Assembly (NCBI RefSeq): GCF_030547545.1
Contig: NZ_JAUOQE010000012.1
Coordinates: 1-64,000, forward strand
Origin: Amphritea sp. 1_MG-2023
GTDB taxonomy: Bacteria > Pseudomonadota > Gammaproteobacteria > Pseudomonadales > Balneatricaceae
Direction of reading: 5' to 3'
DNA: 64,000 nt
Positions 26,862 through 37,000 of this stretch are shown piece after piece (the first letter of the stretch is position 1; the number at the start of each line of letters is the position of its first letter). The position numbers were made by a program, and so were the translations under genes. A model generated the notes under the pieces. The model worked only from the letters and a program-made list of their open reading frames with translations, was not told where the DNA came from and made no database searches.

Positions 26862-26892
26862 ATACTATCAGTCTTATGTTTTTTTTACCAAA
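26862..26892 (-). promoter_or_regulatory. Candidate promoter of the crRNA-like RNA
   Basis: On the minus strand TTGGTA is followed after 18 bases by TAGTAT, and the expected start would fall at the 5' edge of pseudo-repeat 2. Agreement with the sigma-70 consensus is moderate. Confidence 0.4.
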
Positions 26893-26901
26893 CTTGGCTT
26901 A

Positions 26902-26935
26902 TCTTTTAACTTTTATAATAATAAACATATAGTGG
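26902..26935 (-). promoter_or_regulatory. csy1: csy1 promoter region and predicted target of the crRNA-like guide
   Basis: On the minus strand a 5'-CC (complement of GG 26934-26935), the type I-F PAM, is followed by ACTATATGTTTATTATT (26933-26917). This pairs with guide positions 1-8 and 10-17, with one mismatch at position 9. A full 32-bp footprint (26902-26933) would cover TATAAT (26914-26919) and TATAGT (26928-26933), both possible -10 boxes for the csy operon. Occupancy without cleavage would block initiation. Confidence 0.75.
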
Positions 26936-26996
26936 TTGTTTTTTTGTGGCGATCAATTTATTCTGATTCTATCGTTAAGAGGGATAGGGATAGAAA

Positions 26997-28259
26997 ATGC
27001 TTGATGCAGCAATAGAAACCTTCTTTGTAGAGCGCAAAGAGGGCTGGTTAAAGAAGAACATAAAAGCCAGCATGACTGAGGGAGAGGTTAGGGATAAAAC
27101 CTTAGAGTGTGAAGAAGTTTTCGCGTTGAAAAATTGGTTGCCTAATGCTGCTAAGCGGGCAGGGCAGATCTCTTTATCAACACACCCAGTGACGTTTAGT
27201 CATCCGAGTGCGCGCAAAAATAAAAATGGTTACGCTAGCTCTATCATAGCTAAAGCTGATTTCAGGCCCGATGGTTTTTTGCGTACTGGTAATGTGCAGA
27301 CAGAGCATGATGCTTTGGGTAATGCCGCAGCGCTGGATGTTTATAAATTTCTGACTTTGGTTATGGCGGATGGCGACACTTTACTGCATCACCTACAGCA
27401 GGGCAGCGAGTTGGCAATAGAGTTGTTAGAAATAGCTGGGGATGTAGAATCGTTGAAGCAAGGCTTTCTGGAGATGGTTGTTGCTAATGATGAGGCCGTC
27501 ACTAGCTCAAAAATCAAGCAGGTCTATTTTCCAGTTGAGGAAGAGAAAGAAGGCTATCACCTGCTTTCCGTGCTTAGTCATTCCGGTCATCTATTTGAGA
27601 TGCGTAAGCGTTTAGATCATTTACGCTTTTCTGATTTCACGAAAGAAAAGCGGGAGTTGAGAAAAAATAATAAATATACTGAAACCGGTTATCAGGAAAT
27701 TTATAACCTGACGACTATCGGTTACGGCGGCACTAAACCGCAAAATATTAGCGTGCTGAATAATCAAAATGCAGGCAAGGCACATCTGTTGTTATCTATG
27801 CCTCCGGAGCTTTCTCCCCGAAATACTCGTTTACCGACCCGTAATTTTTTTGGTGATGTGCTTTATCCCAAACAACTGCAAGAAACCTTTCAGGCTTTTC
27901 ATCGGCTGATTGCTGCTGATTACAACAACATTAATATTCGCAAAGGCTTGGACTATCGAATTGAAGAGTATCTGGATTATCTGATTTTAAAAATGTGGCA
28001 GGTACGTAAAGCGTTCTCAGAACAGACTCATAGTCGACCAGAAGCCTTGCCAACATATCAGAAACTTTGGTTGTTACCAGAACATGAGCAAGATCGTTTA
28101 GATAATCAGGTTTGGTTGGATGAGTTAATTCGAGAGGCCGCCCGTCATTTTAATGCTAGCTATAAAAGAGTATTGGGTCGGTCGGCGATGGAGCTGGGAG
28201 ACGATCTTTATCAACGTGTCACGCTGATTGTTGAACAGAGTAAGGAGGCACTGTTATGA
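26997..28259 (+). CDS. csy1: Csy1 (Cas8f), large subunit of the I-F Cascade
   Basis: A 420-residue Csy1 with the typical start 'MLDAAIETFFVERKEGWLKKN' and 'TLECEEVFALKNWLPNAAKRAGQISLSTHPVTFSHPSA'-like region (seen here as 'NWLPNAAKRAGQISLSTHP' and 'TFSHPSARKNKN'). With Csy2 it binds the 5' handle of the crRNA and reads the PAM. Its gene opens the csy operon after a 236-bp gap carrying the crRNA-like mini-locus. Its stop overlaps the start of csy2 by four bases. The start at ATG 26997 follows a purine-rich AGAGGGATAGGGAT tract. Confidence 0.93.
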   Translation: MLDAAIETFFVERKEGWLKKNIKASMTEGEVRDKTLECEEVFALKNWLPNAAKRAGQISLSTHPVTFSHPSARKNKNGYASSIIAKADFRPDGFLRTGNVQTEHDALGNAAALDVYKFLTLVMADGDTLLHHLQQGSELAIELLEIAGDVESLKQGFLEMVVANDEAVTSSKIKQVYFPVEEEKEGYHLLSVLSHSGHLFEMRKRLDHLRFSDFTKEKRELRKNNKYTETGYQEIYNLTTIGYGGTKPQNISVLNNQNAGKAHLLLSMPPELSPRNTRLPTRNFFGDVLYPKQLQETFQAFHRLIAADYNNINIRKGLDYRIEEYLDYLILKMWQVRKAFSEQTHSRPEALPTYQKLWLLPEHEQDRLDNQVWLDELIREAARHFNASYKRVLGRSAMELGDDLYQRVTLIVEQSKEALL

Positions 28260-29203
28260 ATACCCGCCGCTTATTAGTGTTGCCGCACTTAAAGGTACAC
28301 AACGCCAACGCCCTATCTAGCCCCTTTACTATTGGTTTTCCCGCGATGACCGCTTGGCTGGGATTTGTCCATGCTCTGCAGCGTCGTTTAAACGCCAAAG
28401 GTTATCCTGAGTTAAGATTTACCGGTACCGGTGTCATCAGCCACCAGTGTGACCTGCAAACCTACCAAGGGCCGGGGGATTTTGTTCACTCAATCATCGG
28501 TACGGCAAACCCTGTCGATAAAGACGGCAACCGCTCCGCCTTTATTGAAGAAGCACGTTGTCATCTAGATGTATCCCTTCTAATTGAATATCAGGCGGAT
28601 GAAGCCACTGAAGATGCCGTCTTACTGCCAGCTTTTTTAGACGATGTCAGCCAGCACCTGATGCGAATGAAAGTAGCGGGGGGCGATCTGCAAAGCTTCA
28701 AAGCGCCGGTTCTTCCCGTGATAGAAGGAGGCGATGAACAATCTCAAACTAAGTTAATGCGTTCACTGATGCCGGGGTTTGCCCTGATTGAGCGGCGTGA
28801 GTTGATGCAACAGGCGATGGAGCAGGGTAGTGATGCGCTGGATGCGATGTTGGAATACCTGACTGTGCATCACACCTGTACGAAGGGGGATGATGATAGC
28901 GTGAGTTGGAAAAGCCAGCGTAAATCTGATGCTGACGGTAACAAGCTTGGTTGGATTGTGCCTATAGCGACTGGCTTCCATGGCATTAGTGAATTAGGAG
29001 AAGCTAAAAATCAGCGTGACCCTGAAACACCGCACCGCTTTGCTGAGAGCATTGTCACTCTGGGCGAGTTCCGAATGGCGCATAGGATCAAGCAATTGAA
29101 TGAGGTTTTATGGCACTACCATACTGATACCGGTAGCAACCTTTATCTATGCCAGCAGGTACAAACCCAAACTACAGAAATCGATAACGATGGCTTTCAT
29201 TAA
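28256..29203 (+). CDS. csy2: Csy2 (Cas5f)
   Basis: A 315-residue Cas5-type RAMP. Family landmarks are 'LLVLPHLKVHNANALSSPFTIGFP' at the N-terminus, 'TAWLGFVHALQRRL' and the C-terminal 'PIATGFHGISELGEAKNQRDP'. It forms a heterodimer with Csy1 that caps the 5' end of the crRNA. The gene overlaps csy1 by 4 bases and ends 29 bases before csy3. Confidence 0.93.
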   Translation: MNTRRLLVLPHLKVHNANALSSPFTIGFPAMTAWLGFVHALQRRLNAKGYPELRFTGTGVISHQCDLQTYQGPGDFVHSIIGTANPVDKDGNRSAFIEEARCHLDVSLLIEYQADEATEDAVLLPAFLDDVSQHLMRMKVAGGDLQSFKAPVLPVIEGGDEQSQTKLMRSLMPGFALIERRELMQQAMEQGSDALDAMLEYLTVHHTCTKGDDDSVSWKSQRKSDADGNKLGWIVPIATGFHGISELGEAKNQRDPETPHRFAESIVTLGEFRMAHRIKQLNEVLWHYHTDTGSNLYLCQQVQTQTTEIDNDGFH

Positions 29204-29232
29204 GCCGGATTAAGGAAGAAACGGAGAACAAC

Positions 29233-30258
29233 ATGGCTAAAACAAAAGATACAGCATCGGTATTGGCGTTTGAGAAAAAATTAGTACCGTCGGATGGTTA
29301 TTTTTACGGCACCACTTGGGCTAACAAAGCAGAATCGACCCCGTTGGCACTACAGGAAAAATCGGTACGAGGTACCATCTCTAACCGTTTGAAGGCAGCG
29401 ATAAAAAATGATCCAGCCAAACTGGATGCAGAAGTAGAGAAACCTAATCTGCAAACCGTGGATGCCTGCGCGTTAGGTACAGAACAAGATACTCTAAAAC
29501 ATTATTTCACCCTGAAAATTTTGGGTGGTGTTGAAACCCCATCTGCTTGCAACAATGCAGCCTTTAAGACCAGTTATCAGCAGGCCGCAAAAACTTATAT
29601 CGAAAAAGAGGGCTTTAAAGAGCTGGCTCGTCGTTATGCGGTCAATATTGCCAATGCCCGTTTTTTGTGGCGCAATCGTGTCGGTGTTGAGCAGATAGAG
29701 GTAGAGGTTAACGTCCTGAACAAGGGACAGAAAGCCAGTTGGACCTTTGACGCTACTCAGTATAGTACCCGTCATTTTGACTATGAAGATGAGCAGATTA
29801 GTCAGCTGAGTGAAAAAATAGCTCATGCCTTGTCAACTGCGGATGGGTGTCTAATGCTGGAAATTACCACCTATGCTCAACTGGGTAAGGCTCAGGAAGT
29901 TTATCCATCAGAAGAGCTGGTGCTGGACAAAGGTAAAAGCAAAAAGAGCAAGGTGTTATATCAGGTACAGGGTCATGCGGCGATGCATTCGCAGAAGATC
30001 GGTAATGCGTTGCGCACTATCGACACTTGGTACCCTGCTTTTGAAGATGAACAAGCTACAGCAGGGCCGATTGCGATTGAGCCTTATGGCGCGGTTACTA
30101 ACTTGGGGACTGCGTTTCGCACACCAAAAGAGAAGCAGGATTTTTATACCCATTTTGATAAATGGGCACGTGGCGAAGCGCTGTCACGGGTAGAGGATGA
30201 GCACTATGTTATGGCCATTTTGGTGCGCGGCGGTGTCTTCGGCGAGAGCGATAAGTAG
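29233..30258 (+). CDS. csy3: Csy3 (Cas7f), Cascade backbone subunit
   Basis: A 341-residue Cas7 protein; six copies form the filament along the spacer in the Csy complex. Family blocks: 'SVLAFEKKLVPSDGYFYGTTW', here split as 'SVLAFEKKLVPSDG' and 'GTTWANKAES', 'CALGTEQDTLKHYFTLKI', 'ARRYAVNIANARFLWRNR' and 'VLYQVQGHAAMHSQKIGNAL'. A purine-rich ribosome-binding site (AAGGAAGAAACGGAGAA) lies upstream. Number of subunits per complex depends on guide length, which matters for the 19-nt guide of the mini-locus. Confidence 0.94.
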   Translation: MAKTKDTASVLAFEKKLVPSDGYFYGTTWANKAESTPLALQEKSVRGTISNRLKAAIKNDPAKLDAEVEKPNLQTVDACALGTEQDTLKHYFTLKILGGVETPSACNNAAFKTSYQQAAKTYIEKEGFKELARRYAVNIANARFLWRNRVGVEQIEVEVNVLNKGQKASWTFDATQYSTRHFDYEDEQISQLSEKIAHALSTADGCLMLEITTYAQLGKAQEVYPSEELVLDKGKSKKSKVLYQVQGHAAMHSQKIGNALRTIDTWYPAFEDEQATAGPIAIEPYGAVTNLGTAFRTPKEKQDFYTHFDKWARGEALSRVEDEHYVMAILVRGGVFGESDK

Positions 30259-30267
30259 GAGTCCGTT

Positions 30268-30900
30268 ATGAACTACTACCAAGACATCACATTGTTACCG
30301 GATGCAGATATTGCACTAGGTTTTCTCTGGCAGAAAATCTATCAGCAAGTGCATATAGCCTTAGTGGAGCAGAAGGTGGATGCACAGCATAGTGCTATAG
30401 CGGTCAGCTTCCCGGCTTATGGGAGTAAAGGCTTTCCTTTGGGTAATAAGCTGAGGGTGCTGGCTAAAGAAAAAGAGCAATTGGAAACATTAAATCTCGC
30501 TGGATTTCTGAGTCGATTCGAGGATTACACGCATCTTAAATCAATACAGCCAGTGCCGGAGGGTGCATCTCTTGTTGCGTTTGTTCGCAAGAATATAAAA
30601 GGGCAGGCTCGTATCGAAAAAGATATGCAGGCTAAAGCGGAGCTTTGGGCAAAACAATCAGGACAAAGCATTGCGGACTGTCTAAAACAGCTTGAAAAAA
30701 CCAAACCAAAGGCAGAATCAAAAGCGCCTTTTATTTGGATGGAAAGCCAAGAAACCAAAGCGAGGAATCTCAAGGGCTCCGCCAGATTCCCACTGTTCAT
30801 TGAACGAATAAAGGTTAATAACGCGCAAGAAGGGCTCTTTAACTGCTACGGCCTAAGCGCTTTAGGAGGAGATCAAGTTTCTACTGTTCCTGATTTTTAA
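30268..30900 (+). CDS. cas6f: Cas6f (Csy4) crRNA-processing endoribonuclease
   Basis: A 210-residue Cas6f. Histidine 29 ('YQQVHIALVE') falls exactly where the catalytic His29 of Pseudomonas Csy4 lies. The C-terminal half ends with the family motif 'NCYGLSALGG'. A basic central region ('RKNIKGQARIEKDMQAK') could be the arginine-rich helix that enters the hairpin groove. It cuts after the GGCAG of the repeat stem and leaves the 8-nt CTTAGAAA handle. It should accept both pseudo-repeats in the cas2-3/csy1 gap, since their stems are intact. Ten bases separate it from csy3. Confidence 0.93.
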   Translation: MNYYQDITLLPDADIALGFLWQKIYQQVHIALVEQKVDAQHSAIAVSFPAYGSKGFPLGNKLRVLAKEKEQLETLNLAGFLSRFEDYTHLKSIQPVPEGASLVAFVRKNIKGQARIEKDMQAKAELWAKQSGQSIADCLKQLEKTKPKAESKAPFIWMESQETKARNLKGSARFPLFIERIKVNNAQEGLFNCYGLSALGGDQVSTVPDF

Positions 30901-31028
30901 CCAAAAAAATAGCTCTTTAAAAATAAGCAATAAAAACAGACGGTTACAGCAAGGCTGAAAATAAAGGTATTTCTTGGTATTTTTATTTAAGTCTTTGTTG
31001 TGACTGTTTTTTGTTGTACATTTTTAGA
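30901..31028 (+). promoter_or_regulatory. CRISPR leader
   Basis: 128 bases of AT-rich DNA between cas6f and the first repeat. Repeat degeneration is confined to the far end of the array, so new spacers should enter here and transcription should run rightward. Candidate promoter elements include TTGGTA near 30975, but no single hexamer pair is convincing. Confidence 0.7.
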
Positions 31029-34000
31029 GTTCACTGCCGCACAGGCAGCTTAGAAAGACGTGCTCGCGCTATCAGTGGGAATACCTGAGTTCACTGCCGC
31101 ACAGGCAGCTTAGAAAGGTTGTGTGGTTTCGATATCCGGTAGTGTTACGTTCACTGCCGCACAGGCAGCTTAGAAAATTGAAGAGAGTGGCGTGGCTGGC
31201 TTTATTGCGTTCACTGCCGCACAGGCAGCTTAGAAAATCGGGTGCATCGGCCAGCAACTTTTCGTCATGTTCACTGCCGCACAGGCAGCTTAGAAAATCA
31301 GAATGACTTTTATACAACCCGAAATATTGTTCACTGCCGCACAGGCAGCTTAGAAATACTTATACGATAGAGCGCGGAGCCGTCAACTGTTCACTGCCGC
31401 ACAGGCAGCTTAGAAAATTCGGCAATAACGCAGACGTTAAGGCTGCTAGTTCACTGCCGCACAGGCAGCTTAGAAAATGTAGGCTCCGGCCTGCTCGGGA
31501 TCTTTGATGTTCACTGCCGCACAGGCAGCTTAGAAATAGATTTTTCTTTAAGCTGCGTAGTGCGTTGAGTTCACTGCCGCACAGGCAGCTTAGAAATTCT
31601 GTGCCGCCGCTTTTTCCATGCCTTCCGGGTTCACTGCCGCACAGGCAGCTTAGAAATCAGAGGCATCGGTTATTGCGTCAACTGCTCCGTTCACTGCCGC
31701 ACAGGCAGCTTAGAAACGATACCCCCGAGAAATGCAATAGCTTTAGATGTTCACTGCCGCACAGGCAGCTTAGAAATTAACAAAATCGCTCATCTATTGG
31801 GCGAAAACGTTCACTGCCGCACAGGCAGCTTAGAAAAGGTAGATCACGCTGCGCGTAAAATTCGGGTTGTTCACTGCCGCACAGGCAGCTTAGAAATTTG
31901 CCGTAGTCCTCAACCACATAGTCATCATGTTCACTGCCGCACAGGCAGCTTAGAAATGCCCAAGCGCAGGTGATTGGCATGTTGTACAGTTCACTGCCGC
32001 ACAGGCAGCTTAGAAAACCGCGATCGGCAAGACTCGCTGTTCGATTGGGTTCACTGCCGCACAGGCAGCTTAGAAATGTTGCAAGGGGGCCGGCCAGCCC
32101 CCGCTTTAGTTCACTGCCGCACAGGCAGCTTAGAAAGTCGTCCCAGTTGTCATGTGTATAACAGTTTTGTTCACTGCCGCACAGGCAGCTTAGAAAATAA
32201 ATGGGTGCATTTGCCGCCGCGGGCGTGGGTTCACTGCCGCACAGGCAGCTTAGAAAAGTTTGGGCGCGCACCGCCGCGATGAGCGAAGGTTCACTGCCGC
32301 ACAGGCAGCTTAGAAAATCGCTTAAGGCCGTTTCTGGCTAGTTTTTGAGTTCACTGCCGCACAGGCAGCTTAGAAAAATTCGGTTTCTTTGTCCCGCGCC
32401 AGCGTTTCGTTCACTGCCGCACAGGCAGCTTAGAAACCTAGCCTATCAGCCAGCCCAAAAGCAAAATCGTTCACTGCCGCACAGGCAGCTTAGAAAGCGT
32501 AAGAAGATGGGGAACCATAAATGGGTGCGTTCACTGCCGCACAGGCAGCTTAGAAATATTGAGCGTCTACTCCAGCGATTCCCTACACGTTCACTGCCGC
32601 ACAGGCAGCTTAGAAATTCAACAGATACCGCAGCGCCAAGCTGAGTTTGTTCACTGCCGCACAGGCAGCTTAGAAAAACCGGAACAGGTTTCAAGTGTGT
32701 CAGCCGTTGTTCACTGCCGCACAGGCAGCTTAGAAAACCGATGGAAACAACTTGAGGCGCATCTTCATGTTCACTGCCGCACAGGCAGCTTAGAAAGGAC
32801 AAGAGTAGTTTTACAGTATGGTGGCAACGTTCACTGCCGCACAGGCAGCTTAGAAACAGTTAGAAGATGGATTCCCTAACTGTTTACCGTTCACTGCCGC
32901 ACAGGCAGCTTAGAAAATGCAAAAGGGATAGCGACATTTAAAAGTTTTGTTCACTGCCGCACAGGCAGCTTAGAAAGATACGTTGGTGACAGTGAAGACG
33001 ATGATGTGGTTCACTGCCGCACAGGCAGCTTAGAAATTAGCAACACCCCACGCGAAAGGAATGGCAACGTTCACTGCCGCACAGGCAGCTTAGAAATGAA
33101 ACTTGCCGTCTTTTAGGATTAGCTGAGCGTTCACTGCCGCACAGGCAGCTTAGAAAAAACACCACCAACCCAGCAAGCAACATCAAAAGTTCACTGCCGC
33201 ACAGGCAGCTTAGAAATCGATGGGATTGCCGTTTTCATCATGTAGATGGTTCACTGCCGCACAGGCAGCTTAGAAATGATTAACGCGATAACGCCCACCC
33301 TCACAACCGTTCACTGCCGCACAGGCAGCTTAGAAACTGAATTTCTCGCATCCATGAACGGCTCCCTGCGTTCACTGCCGCACAGGCAGCTTAGAAATTA
33401 CGAACGCCACGTTTACCGAGATCAATACCGTTCACTGCCGCACAGGCAGCTTAGAAAATCATTTTACGAGCACCTTTGAACACTACTGGGTTCACTGCCG
33501 CACAGGCAGCTTAGAAACAAAGCGAATGGGACGCCGGCGAAGCCCACGAGTTCACTGCCGCACAGGCAGCTTAGAAAATCAGTAAACAACCCGAATGCCT
33601 GCAACCCAGGTTCACTGCCGCACAGGCAGCTTAGAAAAACGCCGATCCACTTTCTGAATCATCGTTTCAGTTCACTGCCGCACAGGCAGCTTAGAAAAGT
33701 TCAGACAGCAGAGCCAGATCAGCGATGCCGTTCACTGCCGCACAGGCAGCTTAGAAATTTCTGAGCTGCTTTTATTTTTATCTTCGTTCGTTCACTGCCG
33801 CACAGGCAGCTTAGAAACCGTCAGGGAACGACACCCCGAGGCCGAACAGGTTCACTGCCGCACAGGCAGCTTAGAAAATAACCGTCTGCTATATCGTAAC
33901 GCCCGCCCGGTTCACTGCCGCACAGGCAGCTTAGAAAAGAGCTAAGCGCCGCAATAAGCCTGATATTAGGTTCACTGCCGCACAGGCAGCTTAGAAATGG

Positions 34001-37000
34001 CTCGATCAGCTGCGGTGTGATGCCAGCTTGTTCACTGCCGCACAGGCAGCTTAGAAAAAAGCGTGACGACCTGAACCCCGTGAAGAAACGTTCACTGCCG
34101 CACAGGCAGCTTAGAAATTATATTTTATTCTTTGGTGTGGACTTGGGTCGTTCACTGCCGCACAGGCAGCTTAGAAATGAATTCAAGAACGGCGATCTAA
34201 TGGATCCTAGTTCACTGCCGCACAGGCAGCTTAGAAAAAGACTGCCGATTTTTATTGGCCACGATATTAGTTCACTGCCGCACAGGCAGCTTAGAAAATT
34301 ACAGCATGAATCATTACCGCCTCTGCATAGTTCACTGCCGCACAGGCAGCTTAGAAAAACAGCTCCATCGAACTCGGGAATTGCTTCCAGTTCACTGCCG
34401 CACAGGCAGCTTAGAAAAGAACGCCATATTATTTATCCTTTTTGTTGAAGTTCACTGCCGCACAGGCAGCTTAGAAAAGTTTTGAGCAATAACCGCCATA
34501 GCTGGGTAGGTTCACTGCCGCACAGGCAGCTTAGAAAAGTTAGGGAATCTACCCCAAACCCCATCAGCAGTTCACTGCCGCACAGGCAGCTTAGAAATTC
34601 AAGGGATCTGAGCGCTTCAATTTGTGTGGGTTCACTGCCGCACAGGCAGCTTAGAAAATTAATAGTTCTTGCCCAGGCGAATACGTTTTGTTCACTGCCG
34701 CACAGGCAGCTTAGAAATCGGCAATGGTGCCAATGCGAATCAGGTTTTCGTTCACTGCCGCACAGGCAGCTTAGAAACGCTTTGAGGTTGAACGGCTGCT
34801 GATATCCGCGTTCACTGCCGCACAGGCAGCTTAGAAAATTAAGCTTGTGTGGTTGGCTGGTGTAATAGTGTTCACTGCCGCACAGGCAGCTTAGAAATAA
34901 TTTTTGAGTTCTCAGGTTCATGGCTCGATGTTCACTGCCGCACAGGCAGCTTAGAAATCGAATTGAGAGCATTGAAAAGTGATGAAGCAGTTCACTGCCG
35001 CACAGGCAGCTTAGAAAAGTAGCTCGCTAATAGTACGCGCTCTGGACGCGTTCACTGCCGCACAGGCAGCTTAGAAAACCTACAGTGATAGCTGTCATGC
35101 CAGTCAAGCGTTCACTGCCGCACAGGCAGCTTAGAAATGTACTACTAAAGGCAAACGGAGTCACACAGCGTTCACTGCCGCACAGGCAGCTTAGAAACTA
35201 AAGCCAGCGCTTACCCCAAAGGCACTACCGTTCACTGCCGCACAGGCAGCTTAGAAATTGCCGTACTGCCGGTGATACTTTGTATGTTGGTTCACTGCCG
35301 CACAGGCAGCTTAGAAATTCGCGGTCGCCATCGATGTAGCACTGAAGCAGTTCACTGCCGCACAGGCAGCTTAGAAAAGGCTGAGTTTGATGCGCTAAAC
35401 GAAGAATTCGTTCACTGCCGCACAGGCAGCTTAGAAACATTCGGCCATTTCGCTATGTAGCTCGCTAATGTTCACTGCCGCACAGGCAGCTTAGAAAGTT
35501 TGCAGAGTACCACCAGCGGGAACAAGAGAGTTCACTGCCGCACAGGCAGCTTAGAAATTTCTCTAAATCGGCCAACGCATCAAGGATCAGTTCACTGCCG
35601 CACAGGCAGCTTAGAAAAGGTTGCAGGGCTGTCTGAATTACAGGCGTACGTTCACTGCCGCACAGGCAGCTTAGAAACTGTAGACACCGCCACAACATTA
35701 TCGGGGACAGTTCACTGCCGCACAGGCAGCTTAGAAAATTCCTAGTATCTGTTGTTGCTAAAACAATTCGTTCACTGCCGCACAGGCAGCTTAGAAAACC
35801 TGCTGGCTACGGATGGGAACAAATAGCATGTTCACTGCCGCACAGGCAGCTTAGAAAACGCAATGCAAGCCAATGCAAGCAAACTAGGAGTTCACTGCCG
35901 CACAGGCAGCTTAGAAAACTAGCGAGCCAACACAAAAGCAAAACAATCAGTTCACTGCCGCACAGGCAGCTTAGAAATAGATCAAAAACAACCTTTTTAT
36001 AATAACGATGTTCACTGCCGCACAGGCAGCTTAGAAATAGCTCGATCTCTTTCTCTTCATCGCTCATGGGTTCACTGCCGCACAGGCAGCTTAGAAACTG
36101 ATAAAGCAGGAGCATCAGTATCACCAGCTGTTCACTGCCGCACAGGCAGCTTAGAAAGTTACATATTATGACGCACAGCAGGTAATGAGGTTCACTGCCG
36201 CACAGGCAGCTTAGAAAAGGACCACCGCACCAGGCATCAGCGCAGCACCGTTCACTGCCGCACAGGCAGCTTAGAAATCTTCAATCAATACCCACATACC
36301 TGACTGTATGTTCACTGCCGCACAGGCAGCTTAGAAAGTGCTTTTGCTATACTATCGGTATTGGTTAATGTTCACTGCCGCACAGGCAGCTTAGAAACGC
36401 ATGAAACGCAATCCCATAGCCGCCGGTTCGTTCACTGCCGCACAGGCAGCTTAGAAATCGTCAATATCGCCGTCACTGTCTGGCGTGATGTTCACTGCCG
36501 CACAGGCAGCTTAGAAAAATATATTCACCGCAAAACCTAGCAATAAATCGTTCACTGCCGCACAGGCAGCTTAGAAAGCCGAGATGTTTTAGACCAGTAC
36601 ACAGTATCAGTTCACTGCCGCACAGGCAGCTTAGAAATGGTTCCTGTTGAATGTGTAGATGATACGTTGGTTCACTGCCGCACAGGCAGCTTAGAAATGC
36701 CAGCCCTGCAGGCAGACGTTCAAATAGCCGTTCACTGCCGCACAGGCAGCTTAGAAATTGATCAGTTCTTCAAGCGTCATTTTGTCGCCGTTCACTGCCG
36801 CACAGGCAGCTTAGAAAGCGCCATGATCTACGGTAGTACCGCCATCTTTGTTCACTGCCGCACAGGCAGCTTAGAAAACAGCCCACCAGCGGCTATTTCA
36901 TTCCTTGCCGTTCACTGCCGCACAGGCAGCTTAGAAATTCGGCATATATCGCGGGTCTATTGGGTTACTGTTCACTGCCGCACAGGCAGCTTAGAAACTC

